DNA of 64,000 nucleotides from Thereva unica. Its lineage: Eukaryota; Arthropoda; Insecta; Diptera; Therevidae. Shown here one piece after another: positions 50,559 to 60,906 of the stretch. The position numbers were made by a program, and so were the translations under genes. Numbering within the stretch: position 1 is the first letter of the stretch; every line of letters begins with the position of its first letter. The notes beneath the pieces were generated by a model. It had not been told where the DNA came from. It saw only the letters and a program-made list of their open reading frames with translations, and made no database searches. The stretch is taken from assembly GCA_949987705.1 (NCBI GenBank), contig CATLJY010000046.1, positions 32,241-96,240 on the forward strand, read 5' to 3'.

Positions 50559-50964
50559 TTATTGCACTATGTACAATAACATCAATTTAGACCGGCTTTC
50601 TGAAGTTTCTTTCTGTTCTAATCCTCGTTCACTGGGCATCCATGCTTCTGTAGCCATCCCGTTTGATGCTGGTGTAAACCTCCTCAATGCGTCTTTTATT
50701 CGATCTCCATCAGAGCCCGCTTCCTCTTTTGATCTTCCTCCCCTTGACTTACTTAGTTCTGATGGTTTTATTTTTCGTTGTGTTGACACATCTGAAGTTC
50801 TTGAGATTTTGCTTTCCATCTCTTCAAATAGCATTGGCTGGGATAATCTATCTCCCCGTTTTCTCAGGAATAATCTTCCGAACTATATTCAAAGAATAGG
50901 CACAACCAGAGCTTTCAGAAGACAAGCTTCTCTCTTTCTATCTTCCTCCTCTTCTTCTACCTAG
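50559..50964 (+). pseudogene. CR1-like LINE ORF2 linker before the lost reverse transcriptase
   Basis: Part of a 162-codon frame. PSEPASSFDLPPLDLLSSDG, then VDTSEVLEILLSISSNSIGW and DNLSPRFLRNNLPNYIQRI read as the linker and first reverse-transcriptase block (x-x-S-x-G-x-D-x-L-x-P-x-x-L). Directly after it comes GTTRAFRRQASLFLSSSSSS and a stop, which is the C-terminal end of such an ORF2. The junction at about 50895-50905 therefore marks an internal deletion. Confidence 0.55.
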
Positions 50965-51309
50965 TATTTCTCATCTCTATCTTTCGCTCTCCTTTATTTC
51001 CACATTTACTTCCTCTACCTTTTGTCCTTTCTGGTTTTCTATAATATTACTTGAAATTCTTGTTTTTTCTCTCTCTTAATTTTACTAACTAAATATAGAA
51101 ACTAGATTATCATAAGCTTAGATTTATAATTAAAATATGTACATAAGTAGGTACTAAAAAACATGGAAATCTTGTATACCTACAACTACCAAAATAAATT
51201 ATTGTTATTATTATTGTTATTATTAAATAAATATACGAGGTTAAGTACCTAAGGTGTTAAGAACTAGATCATTAGGGTAGGTTAGCTTGTGAGTGTTTTT
51301 AGTACGCAG

Positions 51310-51831
51310 CTCATCGAACCGTGTTGAAAGAAGTCTATGTCGAATTAAAAGACGCGGCAAAGGACATAGGCCTGAAGATAAACGAAGAAAAAACGAAGAT
51401 GATGCAACAATCCAGAGCAGGAAGGTTTAGAATGGGAAGAAATATAACCATTGACGAACATAGAAGTAGTCGATAAAACAATGTACCTTGGGTCTGCAAT
51501 CACAAAAAGAAACGAAGAAAAAGAAGAAATAACTAGACGAATACTACTGGCTAATAGAGCCTTTTATGCCCAAAAACAAATCCTGCACTCAAGATTTGTA
51601 CACAGGAAAACGAAACTCTCTCTCTACAAAACAGTAATACGACCAGTACTGTGTTATGGTAGCGACACTTGGACTATGACCCAGGACATAGAAGAACGAG
51701 TCAACAGGTTTGAGAGGAAAATCCTCAGATGCATAATAGGCCCAACCAGAGAGGATGGAATATGGAGAAGAAGATACAAAAACGAGTTGTATGAAATTTT
51801 TTACGACGCCCACAACTCTCAACTTTCATAA
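51310..51831 (+). pseudogene. RTE-like LINE C-terminal fragment
   Basis: After a broken lead-in (LKINEEKTKMM, near 51374-51406), the frame 51451-51831 reads MYLGSAITKRNEEKEEITRR, ANRAFYAQKQILHSRFVHRK, KTVIRPVLCYGSDTWTMTQD and RCIIGPTREDGIWRRRYKNE. YLGS-x-I-x-K, TxxRPVLxYG-x-x-TW and GPxxE-G-W-R-R are characteristic of the C-terminal part of RTE-like ORF2 proteins. A different subfamily from the 30-33 kb element, judged from the wording. Confidence 0.7.
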
Positions 51832-52261
51832 AAATCAACAGACTGATATAAAAATCAAAAGTTTTAAAATCTCTTTTTTTAATGTGAAAGACTAGAGACT
51901 CGGGGAAAGCCCCTTTGTACTGTCAACGAATCTTATTTTTATATAGAGTGCAATGTTGAACAGCAGCTCTAGTCGGGGAGGAAGGAAGGTGGTTGTGGCA
52001 AACCTACCTGCGATATTTTTATTCCACCTGGTTCCAACCATTACTATCGCGACTCTGACATCGGGGCATCGAGAAACAACTCGCTGGAGTGTTATGCCTC
52101 CTGAAACGAGTTGAATCTCATCAACACCCGATGACAAGCGCCTTTTTGGTGGAGCGGTTAAGGGCTAAGGAAGGCTATGACAGGAGGAGTCAGAAATGAA
52201 AAGATGGAAGAAGAAAGAAGGAAAGTTACGCAGGTGGGAAAGTGGAGAAAGCGAAGAATCG

Positions 52262-52339
52262 TGGGGTTGCCGGGGATTCAAATCCGGGACCTCTGGGATG
52301 GTAGCCAGACGCCTTACTCTCTAGGCTACCTAGGCCCCC
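52262..52339 (-). ncRNA. tRNA-like sequence D
   Basis: Minus strand: GGCCTAGGTAGCCTAGAGAG with an A-box-like TAGCCTAGAGAGTAAGG, an anticodon-arm-like CTGGCTACCATCCCAGA, and GGATTTGAATCCCCGG as B box and T arm. It looks more complete than A-C but lacks a T-run right after the end. Possibly a tRNA pseudogene or SINE head. Confidence 0.45.
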
Positions 52340-53015
52340 AAAAGAATGCAGAAAGCTGTCATTAATAGGAAGATAAGCAGTATAGGAAAATAACTTGAAT
52401 AACAAACATGATTGCATCAAAATGGAAAATAGGTTTTTAATATTTTTTAGACTAAATATAAATTAAATTTGTATCGCTTTAATAAAGAGAAAATAAAATT
52501 AACGAGATACCAAGCGTTTGAAATGGGAAATGGATTAATCTCCTAATAACAGAGAGGTTAGATTTAGAAAATGTTTATAATTTTGGCAAAAAAAAGTAAA
52601 AAAATTGTAGGGCGAGACATTTTACAGAAAATAAAAGTAAAAAATAGTGAACGCTAAAGGGTTTTATTCTTCAATACTTGAGACGTTTAAGAGATTTTAA
52701 ACCCGCGAGGCCTGGCGTATACCAAAGCGGCATATGCAGTTTTTCGTCAGTTATACATATATGCCTGCCTCATTTTCAACCTGGCGTTGGAGAAAGTGAT
52801 CCGAGATTCGGGCGTGACATCAAGGGGTATAATCCTCCACAAGTCCACCTAATTACTGGCTTACGCAGACGACATTGACATCATTGGAAGAACAACAGCA
52901 GCTGTACAAGAAGCTTTCACTCAGAATGAGCAAGCGGCAGGAAATCTGGGGCTACACATTAACGAAAGCAAAACAAAGTACATGGTGGCCACGTCTGAAA
53001 GAACACCTAACGTTG

Positions 53016-54976
53016 CACAGTGTGACGAAGGGTATTGAAAAACGGAAATAAATCATTTTTCACGAATACCAATGAAATGTCCTGAACTTATTTCACATAT
53101 ACCCAATGTATAAAAGTAAAGTTATAATTACTGGAATATCCCTTCCAGGACCGAAAAATTCCAACTGAAAGTTGCAGTTAAGGTAGCACGCAAATTCTAT
53201 TTCAATCAGTTAGAAATTTGTGTGCGAAGTTTCAACAAGTTCTGCAAAAAAGCAAAGTGAAAGTAAATTTTGTATCTTAATGAATCCAACAGTTTATGGT
53301 ATGTATAGTATTATTTTATTAAAATTATTTACATAAATAAGACTGATATATAACAATTTTGGTGAACATTAAAAAAATCATATAAAAATTATCACTTTTA
53401 ATTCAATCATATCAGTTCCTTGAAGATTTTAAAAAAATGGTAAAATATGGTACAAATGTGGTTTTCTACACATTTTAGTACAACTAATGTAGTTTGTAAT
53501 AACATATAGTGGTGCCTGCGCAAACCCTCGCAAATTCCTTTTTTTTTAATATTTTTCAGAATGCGTCGTTAAAATCAGCGGCAAAGATTTCATGAAGGCG
53601 TGACGAAATTCATTGAAAAATGAAGCTGTGGAATATTTGTTCACCAAAATGTTGAGCCGTCGGATGTGGCAGACGTTGGTATTCTGATTATTTGGTTCCC
53701 TCAGTGATCGACAGAAAAGGAACCGTCTGCGAACATTTAAAAATTTGGATCGGAAGAATTGTTATCGGCGTCAAGAAAATCATTGCATGCGGAAGTTGAA
53801 CGTAGTGGTGTAGATGTGTTAGATAAGTTGGAAAACTCACCAACTAAGGGCAACACAATGAGTTGGACATAATGTGTTTATGACCATGGTTGATGAGAAA
53901 GTCATTAACCATATTACCGGTAATAAAGTTTAGACTAATTGCTAAGTTTGCGGAGCTAAGCCAGGCCAAATGAACTCTATTGTAACTGATGGCCCGAGAC
54001 AAGTACCTGCAAAAGAAGATAATTACCTATACGGAATATCCACACTTCATGTTTCGATTAACTCATTCCAGTTACTTCATATTGGTTACAAAGTCGAGTG
54101 GCAGGTGTACAGGAAGAACAAAGATAATAAAGCTGCGATCGATGATAGGAAGAAATCCATTCAGGAAGCGTTTTTTAAGGAAATGGCGTTGAAAGTGCAT
54201 CAACCTTTAACAGGATTCGGTAATACCAATGACGGTAATACGTCGAGAAAGTTCTTCTTGGAATGAGAGAAAAAAGCAAGAATTACTGGAATTAATGCTG
54301 CACTAATTAAAATTTTTAGGACGATTTTGTTGGCACAGAAAACTCGTACAAACGATGTTCGGCGATTTCGACTGGGACACACTCGGAAAACTGGTCGTAT
54401 AGCTACGAATGAAGATTTGATTATGCGATTGTTCCTCTCTTCAGACCCATACATCAAGTTTTTAGGCAGGACAAAGGCAAAGAAGGAAATTCCGAAGATG
54501 AAGACGTGTTAAATATCTTAGATTTATATGAAGATGATACAGATTCTGAGTACGAAGACGATGAAATTGATGTTGATTTTAACCAATATTGATTGTAATT
54601 ATTTTAATATAATAAAATTTGTATACAGAAACATGAAATTAATTTTTTAAATTATATTTGAATACAAACAATTTTTCTTCCACAAATCGGATTTAAAGTT
54701 TTCAATTATCATATACTCCCATACAAACTTGGTACATATAATTAACTATATTTCATTAAAGTTAATATAATAGACAAATTCTAATGATTGTATATGAAAG
54801 TCCGTCCATTAAGCTGTATATAAATGTCAATATCCTTTTTTGGTCCTGAATCCTTTTTCGTCCTTTTTCGCAAAATGCATGAAAATTATTTTTAGTATGC
54901 AAGGATTAGGGTTCTAACATTCAATATTCAATCCCATATATTTTTCCGTTTTGTCCCATAGCCTCGTCACACTGTG
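53016..54976 (+). mobile_element. Transib DNA transposon with 5-bp target duplication
   Basis: The ends read CACAGTGTGACGAAGG (left) and, inverted, CACAGTGTGACGAGGC (right), with further inward similarity (AAAACGGAAA). CGTTG flanks both sides (53011-53015, 54977-54981). Five-base duplications and termini starting CACWRTG are the signature of Transib, the superfamily ancestral to the RAG1 core. The interior codes for a fragmentary Transib-like transposase. About 1.96 kb, so internally deleted relative to intact Transib (around 3 kb). It splits an RTE fragment that continues on the other side. Confidence 0.85.
53970..54593 (+). pseudogene. Transib (RAG1-related) transposase, C-terminal remnant
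   Basis: The 98-codon frame 53970-54266 reads YLYGISTLHVSINSFQLLHI, then KKSIQEAFFKEMALKVHQPL and GFGNTNDGNTSRKFF. Y-G-I-S-T-L-H and G-x-G-N-T-N-D-G-N-T-x-x-x-F-F are hallmark phrases of the part of the Transib/RAG1 core that surrounds the second and third catalytic acids. A second frame (54327-54512) and an acidic C-terminal stretch (NILDLYEDDTDSEYEDDE, ending TGA or TAA near 54593) follow. Upstream, 53560-53960 is too broken to read. Transposase would cleave at the terminal CAC and produce hairpins, as RAG1 does. Confidence 0.75.
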
Positions 54977-55764
54977 CGTTGGTCCCACAATCAAGGTAGG
55001 AGGAACACGAGTTTGACGTGATAAAATCATTTATCTACCTTGGGTCAATAGTAGCAGCCGACAATAGCATGGAACCAGAAATACGCGCACGACTGCTAAA
55101 AGCCAACAAAGCCTACTAGAGTCTGTCAAGGCTTTTTAAATCCAAGTATCTAACCATAACGTCTAAGCTTTTACTATATAATACGATGGTCTTACCGGTT
55201 CTCACATATGCATCCGAAACGTGGATGCTTAGCAAAAAGCACTCAAACCTCTTGGTCGTTTTCGAGAGCAAAATACTTCGTAGGATGGTTTACCCCGTAT
55301 GTGAGGAAGAACGATTCCGGAGGCTCTACAATGACGAGATCTACGAGCGCTATCGCGACATAGATGTTGTGAAGAAAATAAAGTTCGGTAGGCTCCGGTG
55401 AGCACGGCATCTAGCTCGTATAATTGAAGATGAGCCTGCTCGTAAAGTTTTCTACGGTAAGACCTATGAGGTGCGACAGCGAGGGCGACCCAGCCTTCGC
55501 TGGAAGGATGGCGTGGACCAGGACGCTCAGAGCTTAGGGATGCCAAACTGGATGACATCGGCTCAGAATCGGGACCGGTGCACACTGTATTTTATATTTT
55601 TTGGCTTATATAGTATATCATCTCAACATAATATGTCGATTAACATAATTATAAAACGAACCAATATTACATGAATATAGTCAATATAAAAGTTCAATAA
55701 TAGTCAAAAACACAAGTAAAAAATCAAAAACATAATTTACATTCGCTTTCAAATCTAAGGGTCT

Positions 55765-56523
55765 TTATCGACGACCTCATCGTCACAAGATACATTACGA
55801 ATAAGGAACACATTAAAGAAATATTACATAATTTCCACGACACACCAACAGGACGACATCTGGGACAATCGAGAATGTTTAGTAAATTAAAACAGTTTTA
55901 CAGATCTGCCGTGCAAAGGGTAAATGACCTATATGCAAAAAGCTCGATAAGAAAAAGAAAAACGCAAAGTTTTCAAAATACATGAAACCCAAGCAAATAA
56001 ACCCAATTTTCAAGGTAATAACTTTTCATTTAAACGAATAATTTTGAATTTTTTTGTAAGATAAATATAAATATTTTACATCCAAAAATGCATACAAAGC
56101 CATTTTGACCTTTAATGCATATATGTAGGTCATTTGTCCTTTGCACGGCAGAGATGTAGAAGAATGAAAAACACCATAGCAGCCTGTGTTAAAAACTGTG
56201 AACTATGCGCGAAAAATAAGCACCAGAAATACAATAAAGAAATACGAGTAATAACACCCGTTAAACCATTTGGTGCAGTATCCACAGACACAGTAGGACC
56301 GTTTTCAAGAACAGAAAATGGCAACAGATATTCAGTCACCATGCAGTGCGACCTTACAAAGTACGTAGTCGCACTTCCTGTCAAAGATAAGGAGGCCAAT
56401 ATAATTGCAAAAGCAATGGTAACAGGATTCATCCTAACATACGGAACCATGGAAAAGATTAAATCCAACTTGGGAACAGAATATAAGAATCAGATATTTG
56501 CAGCGACTGATCAAGAGTTCTGA
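55765..56523 (+). pseudogene. Ty3/gypsy integrase fragment, split by a MITE
   Basis: The first part (to 55901) reads FIDDLIVTRYITNKEHIKEI, FHDTPTGRHLGQSRMFSKLK, including the first half of the H2C2 zinc finger (H...H). After the MITE and target duplication it continues RRMKNTIAACVKNCELCAKN (CX2C), then PVKPFGAVSTDTVGPFSRTE (first catalytic Asp) and ALPVKDKEANIIAKAMVTGF, ending at a stop near 56521 just where the second Asp would be replaced (NLGTEYKNQIF). The reading frame is continuous across the MITE target site. It represents a gypsy family different from the two larger elements. Confidence 0.8.
55906..56151. mobile_element. 246-bp MITE with AGAT target duplication
   Basis: CTGCCGTGCAAAGG at the left is inverted at the right (CCTTTGCACGGCAG), and AAATGACCTA/ATGTAGGTCATTT pair just inside. 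AGAT flanks both sides (55902-55905, 56152-56155). Removing it restores the integrase reading frame. Non-coding. Confidence 0.85.
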
Positions 56524-56525
56524 CC

Positions 56526-56934
56526 GCCCTAGGCTAGTTATGAGGACGTGCCCCCGCCAGGTGTGTTACACATGGTTCATACTACGTATAAAAGTTTTCC
56601 TTTATCTGCATGACATTCAAGCTTAGGGTGGCAAACCATATTTTAAGCTGACCGTCCATAAAGGCAAATTATAAGACCAAAATCATGACAAGTGACTGCA
56701 GGCTACCAAGTAGAAAACCAAATCTATGTCGTATTAGGCTGCATGACTTGTATTGGCTTAGTTTCTATAGACAACTTAGTTGCCATTGCCATTGACCACG
56801 AGCGTGGTCATCTAGTGTGTCAAGTTGGTTCGACTTGAGTATTTTTTAAATATTTACACTTCTGTTATTGTTAAAACGAAAGAGGAGAGAGATTAATGAT
56901 TTGTTTCAAAATTATAGTAATTAAGTAATTATTA
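56526..56934. other. Spacer
   Basis: No supported feature. A short GCTTAGGGTGGCAAACC segment near 56619 has a DNA-transposon-end appearance but no partner was found. Confidence 0.4.
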
Positions 56935-57460
56935 TTAAATTATACAAAAGTCATTTTCGTGCTTTAGCTTTTGCAAATCTTTCCACAATTTTTTCAAATT
57001 TAATAGTTTGTAAAAAATCAAAATGATGTACATTAGCGAGAGCGCCGCAAGTTTTTGCTGGCGGAGTGTGGAGCGCAAGTAATTTTTGACTCTTTTAAGT
57101 GCTGGAAAAGACCTTTCGCCGCTGCAGTTGGTAACACTCATTGTCAAAAGAATTCTTAATATTATCTCCACGGAACATGCATGAAATATTACAACTTTTT
57201 ATTAACTACAACACACCCTTTGGGGTTCTGGCAGAAATAGAATGCTCGGTCTCGGTGTCAGATTTTAAAAACTGCGCCAAATGGACGCATTCTTCTGCAA
57301 AAGGTTTTTTCTAAATCAGTGGCATATAGTTGTTTTAACTCCTTTGCTTTGCTTCTAATAAATTCACTGTCGTCTAGTTCATGCAGTTTCCATAAGAAAC
57401 CAAACTTTGTGTTTACTGTATTATAAATAATTTTGTTTAAATTCCTAATATCCCATACAA
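56935..57460 (-). pseudogene. hAT transposase C-terminus
   Basis: The minus strand from 57455 reads IRNLNKIIYNTVNTKFGFLW, KLHELDDSEFIRSKAKELKQ, then after a frame change (ending near 57171) MSVTNCSGERSFPALKRVKN and YLRSTLRQQKLAALSLMYI. The last is the hAT C-terminal dimerisation motif (x-C-S-x-E-R-S-F-x-x-L-K-x-x-K-x-x-L-R-S-T). This is the insect hAT group whose proteins carry TTF-type zinc fingers. A likely terminus of the same element is the AATCAGGCCCTG end (57788-57799). Confidence 0.75.
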
Positions 57461-57739
57461 AATGAAGTTAAAATTTACGCCCGTTACTGCGAGGCGGATG
57501 AAACAAAACTCGCACTAGGCACTCTGTTGCCAGCACACCCACTCTCGACCACCGACCGATTCGAGTAACAAGTCAGTGTTTGTTTTACGCGCGCTTTTTG
57601 AAATTTCAAAATTTATTGTTAAAATCAGAGACTCTCAAGCGCATTTAGTTTTAGTGCTTTTGTCTCGGTCTAGTTGAAATATGTAGGGTATATGCAATGA
57701 TGCTAGATTAATGCATGCGAAGACACGATTTCCGCGCGC

Positions 57740-57799
57740 CCCCCGATCCTCGCGCCCTAGGCTGCAGCCTAATTAGCCTAAGGGTTAATCAGGCCCTGG
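57740..57799 (-). other. Possible hAT terminal repeat
   Basis: On the minus strand CAGGGCCTGATTAACCCTTA starts at 57799. CAGGGCC-x-GATTAA-type ends are common in the hAT group to which the transposase relic at 56.9-57.5 kb belongs. The opposite end and target duplication were not located; a weakly similar GCCCTAGGCTAG lies at 56524-56535. Confidence 0.35.
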
Positions 57800-58171
57800 A
57801 TATTTGCAGAAGTGTGCAATCCATTGAAAATGAAGCAGATATTCGCAACAGCCGCGCACCCTTTTATTACATTATTCAAACATCGGCATTTCTTATAACG
57901 TATAGCCATTCATTCATTATTATTACTTGCTACCAGTTATTGCTAATATCTAAGGAAAGTAGGACGTTAAATCGTAATAAAAATATTCAGAAAATCTCTC
58001 ACTTTCATACTTTCGGGGCGCTGTAAAACCCTTCGTAGTGAACGAAATTAAAAATAGTATGAATGAAAATTATTCGTAATGAAAAACTTGCTATTATTTT
58101 TTTTGTTAAAGTTTAAGGAAAAAAAGTTATAACCTTAAAAGAAAATATTGTGACTAATTTTTGTGTTCTAA
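57800..58171. other. Spacer
   Basis: No supported feature. Confidence 0.35.
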
Positions 58172-58572
58172 AGCCCGGTACCCACTTGTTGCAAACCGGC
58201 GTTTCGTATCACCGTTCTTTAAATTTTTTTCTAAAAAAATTGCAACGCTTCGTTTCAAAATGTGCGAAATGATACAATCCAAACCCGATCTCTCATTTAG
58301 CGGTTTTTCTCCGTCACATCAAAGGAATGATACGATACGCTTTAGGAGGAAGTGTGGACGGGCATGCGCGTATCCTGTTCATCGTCACTTCAAATCACAC
58401 ACTGACCAGATAACCGTATCGCGCTCCCGCATCAAACATGATACACTCTGGATGATTCGAAACGCAGTGATGATACACGAAAAATTTGGGTTCCTGTTTT
58501 GTTCGTATCAATCAACAATTGAAAGGATACAGGGATACGAAACGCCGGTTTGCAACAAGTGGGTACCGGGCT
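58172..58572. mobile_element. MITE with perfect 39-bp inverted ends and TAA target duplication
   Basis: AGCCCGGTACCCACTTGTTG then CAAACCGGCGTTTCGTATC is inverted without a mismatch at the right end. TAA flanks both sides (58169-58171 and 58573-58575), typical of PIF/Harbinger. The 143-codon plus-strand frame covering it (58161-58592) is a translation of the element, including its inverted repeats, and should not be called a gene. Perfect termini suggest a recent insertion. Confidence 0.88.
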
Positions 58573-58575
58573 TAA

Positions 58576-59195
58576 GGCTTATAACTTCTTAATTATTAAT
58601 TTTACCACAAAATTTTATGCTAGTCAAATGGAGATAATTTAATTCTAAACAAAAAGTGTCCTTGAAAATTTTCTGTAAGATGTACTGTTTCGGAGATATA
58701 GTGGAAAAATCATTTGCACACGTTTTCCAAGATGGCGGCCAAATGGGGGGGGGGGGTTAGAGTCCCGAAAACTCAAACTTAAGCTCACACTGACCTCCCC
58801 TACACATCCCAAAAATAAAATCTTGTCCTGCATTTTTGCAATGTTAAAGTACCATTTCCATGGACTATAACTGATAATTCGGACTCCCTTGTTCTCCACG
58901 TTTCTCCGCTTGTGGTGGACACACAACTACCAAAACGTGAGCACTCACCCAACAAGCATTTCATTACGCTCAGATCGGGATCGGCTTCTTGTGGTTATAA
59001 ATTCTGGACTTTTCGCGGTTCAGTGTTACATGGCTCGTTCTCTGCAGCATTCGATGAGGCGTGCGTTTGGCTAGCCGTTGGAGGCTAAACAATCGAGTAA
59101 ATTTTTTGTGAAGGATTTACCCATATCTTAAGCCCCCAATTTACATACAGTTCGATGGCAGGCCGTGACCACTGACAGGTCGCCAACTGTGTGGC
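58576..59195. other. Spacer with a G run
   Basis: Contains AAGATGGCGGCCAAATG and a run of twelve G (58745-58756), similar in style to the AAAATGGCGG repeats in the Helitron at 6.6 kb, but no element boundaries. Short frames show no motif. Confidence 0.4.
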
Positions 59196-59433
59196 CAGGG
59201 GCCGGTTCGTGTATGTCGAAAACGAAAATTTTTTTTCGTCTCGGGTTCGCGTAATTCGAAAAATTACCGACGAAAGGCACTCGAAAGGTCTTGGGTTATC
59301 GAATTTTTGCATTAGGACACGAACAATTTTCTTTCGACCTATGCGAACGCTAAAATTTTCGTCGACAAAATTTTTCGACTCCAATTTTTTTTCGGACGAT
59401 TATCGTCGTTCGCCATACACGAACCGGCCCCTG
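59196..59433. mobile_element. MITE with CAGGGGCCGG ends
   Basis: CAGGGGCCGGTTCGTGTAT at the left is inverted at the right (ATACACGAACCGGCCCCTG). Small palindromes (TTCGAAA, CGAAAATTTT) fill the 238-bp interior. No 8-bp duplication was found, so hAT affiliation, suggested by the CAGGGG start, is open. Confidence 0.75.
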
Positions 59434-60704
59434 AAGTTCAAGAATGCGTACAGTTTAAGAAAGCTGACAAAAATCGCATTTATTCCAGAAGATCTGAACT
59501 TTTATTCACTCTCGAGCCGTGAATTGACTGCAAGGATTCACGCCGTATCCACTCGTAACGGAAAGCAAAGCGCGAGCTAAGCGTGAAAACCATCCACACT
59601 CGTTCGCGCTTGTTTGCGGGTGTTCACGGCGTGAGACTGGAGCCGCCTTTGAAGCTTTAGTTGAGGCCATGAGCACTTTTTAATTAATAACCTGCTATGC
59701 TAAGCAGTCGTTTTCGCCTGTATGACTGTAGGGAATCATGATTTCATCAGCATGCCACGGCCTGTCATGCGGATACCTGACCTGAAGTATCATCCCTCAG
59801 TTAGACTGAGTCAAGCTTAGTCGTGCCGGTCGACCTGGTCTGACAGGCCACTGCCTACCGGTGGCTTTAAGTGAATGGGGGTCTTTAGTGGAGAAACATG
59901 TTTTACTTAATAGAACCGAATTTTCTGCCCAGACCCCCTTCTTCCCAATGTGAGATGTGGTGAGATTCGGTTCGACCCCCTCTCCCCCTAAACGCCTCGC
60001 GTAGTTTATGGACGACCCCTTTTCCATCGACTTTTAACAGACTTGTCCCACAGCCCTTGTCATTCCATTACAGATTCCTCATGTGTCATATGCCGCCGCT
60101 CTGTATTTGATTCGGCTGTAGCATAATCTAGATCTTAGATACGTATGCCTTCTCTCGTAAGTATGTCCATTAGGATCATCCTCGCTATCGCACACGCTTC
60201 TTAGCTGCACGTGGTCCTGTATGTACATATGTAAAATACACGAAAGGCTCTGAGCCTGTATGCGGCCTTCCATTTTCTGCTATCATCCGTCCTGTTAACG
60301 CTAGTACGTATCAGATCTTCTGGACCGGCTAGTACTGGCGCGCCTATAGCCGGAGTAAGCTAACCCTAAATGTGCTTTAAAAATTAGCTTGGGGTCGATC
60401 ATTACTCTAAGGTACATTGGGACATTCCTGTTTACAATCTCACCTCACTGCAGTTCAAATTGGATATTTTACTGCCGCAAAAACTTAAAAAATCTCCACT
60501 CCAATAGGTAATTTACAATCACACCTCGCTTTATTTACCTCATTACACGCTCATATACCAGTAGGCCATTATTTTTGAACCGATCCATTTAAAAAAATTG
60601 AAGCCTCAGTACAATTAACCATCATGTAAGAGACAAAACTGCCTCGTGTAAGTCCGGCTGAACTCTAATTATTACGTTCTTTTTTTTCTTATTTTATTGC
60701 AACA
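59434..60704. other. Spacer without recognised genes
   Basis: GC-richer than most of the window between 59700 and 60360. No motif-bearing frame (59797-60027 and 60079-60273 on minus are not convincing) and no tRNA recognised. Confidence 0.4.
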
Positions 60705-60857
60705 GCAAGTAACAATAAAATAAACTTAAATGGAATATTTATAAATAAAATTGATTAACCCGTATTCTCATGCAATATCAAGATTGATTTGGAAATGTAG
60801 ACAGGTCATAAAAGTTGTCACTGCCAACATATGTTCTCACGCGCACTAATTTCTTTT
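60705..60857 (+). repeat. Dispersed repeat, copy 2
   Basis: Partner of 33283-33421 in the same orientation (see that entry). A following CTAACCCGGCTCTG (60893-60906) may be an inverted hAT-like end, but no partner was found. Confidence 0.55.
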
Positions 60858-60906
60858 TTGAGAGCCCGCACCAAAGTTTCAGCCTAGGCGCCTCAAGATC
60901 TCTAAC

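Larger units (their letters stand above)
46993..51235 (+). mobile_element. CR1-like LINE lacking the reverse transcriptase, with several insertions
   Basis: Starts with an ORF1 (ATG 46993) interrupted by a MITE, an ORF1 C-terminal piece, an endonuclease start of ORF2 (48347-48740), and, after two unrelated inserts, a short ORF2 linker (about 50570-50900) that passes directly into a Ser-rich 3' tail and 3' untranslated region ending in ATTGTTATT-type repeats (51197-51225). The part that should hold the reverse-transcriptase palm and thumb (roughly 1.3 kb) is missing, so the copy is internally deleted. The microsatellite tail and ORF layout fit the CR1/Jockey-like group. Confidence 0.6.
52680..55640 (+). 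pseudogene. RTE-like LINE fragment split by a Transib element
   Basis: The first part (52680-53010) reads FNLALEKVIRDSGVTSRGII, LLAYADDIDIIGRTTAAVQE (catalytic YADD) and LHINESKTKYMVATS. The second part (54982-55590) continues after the target duplication with YLGSIVAADNSMEPEIRAR, YNTMVLPVLTYASETWMLSK, KILRRMVYPVCEEERFRRLY and RQRGRPSLRWKDGVDQDAQS. All are standard palm-to-C-terminus phrases of RTE-like ORF2. In-frame stops (for example near 55117 and 55398) show decay. The 3' end is near 55640. Confidence 0.8.

Noticed and set aside
58161..58592. 143-codon plus-strand ORF
   Set aside because: Entirely within a MITE and includes both inverted repeats; no protein motif.
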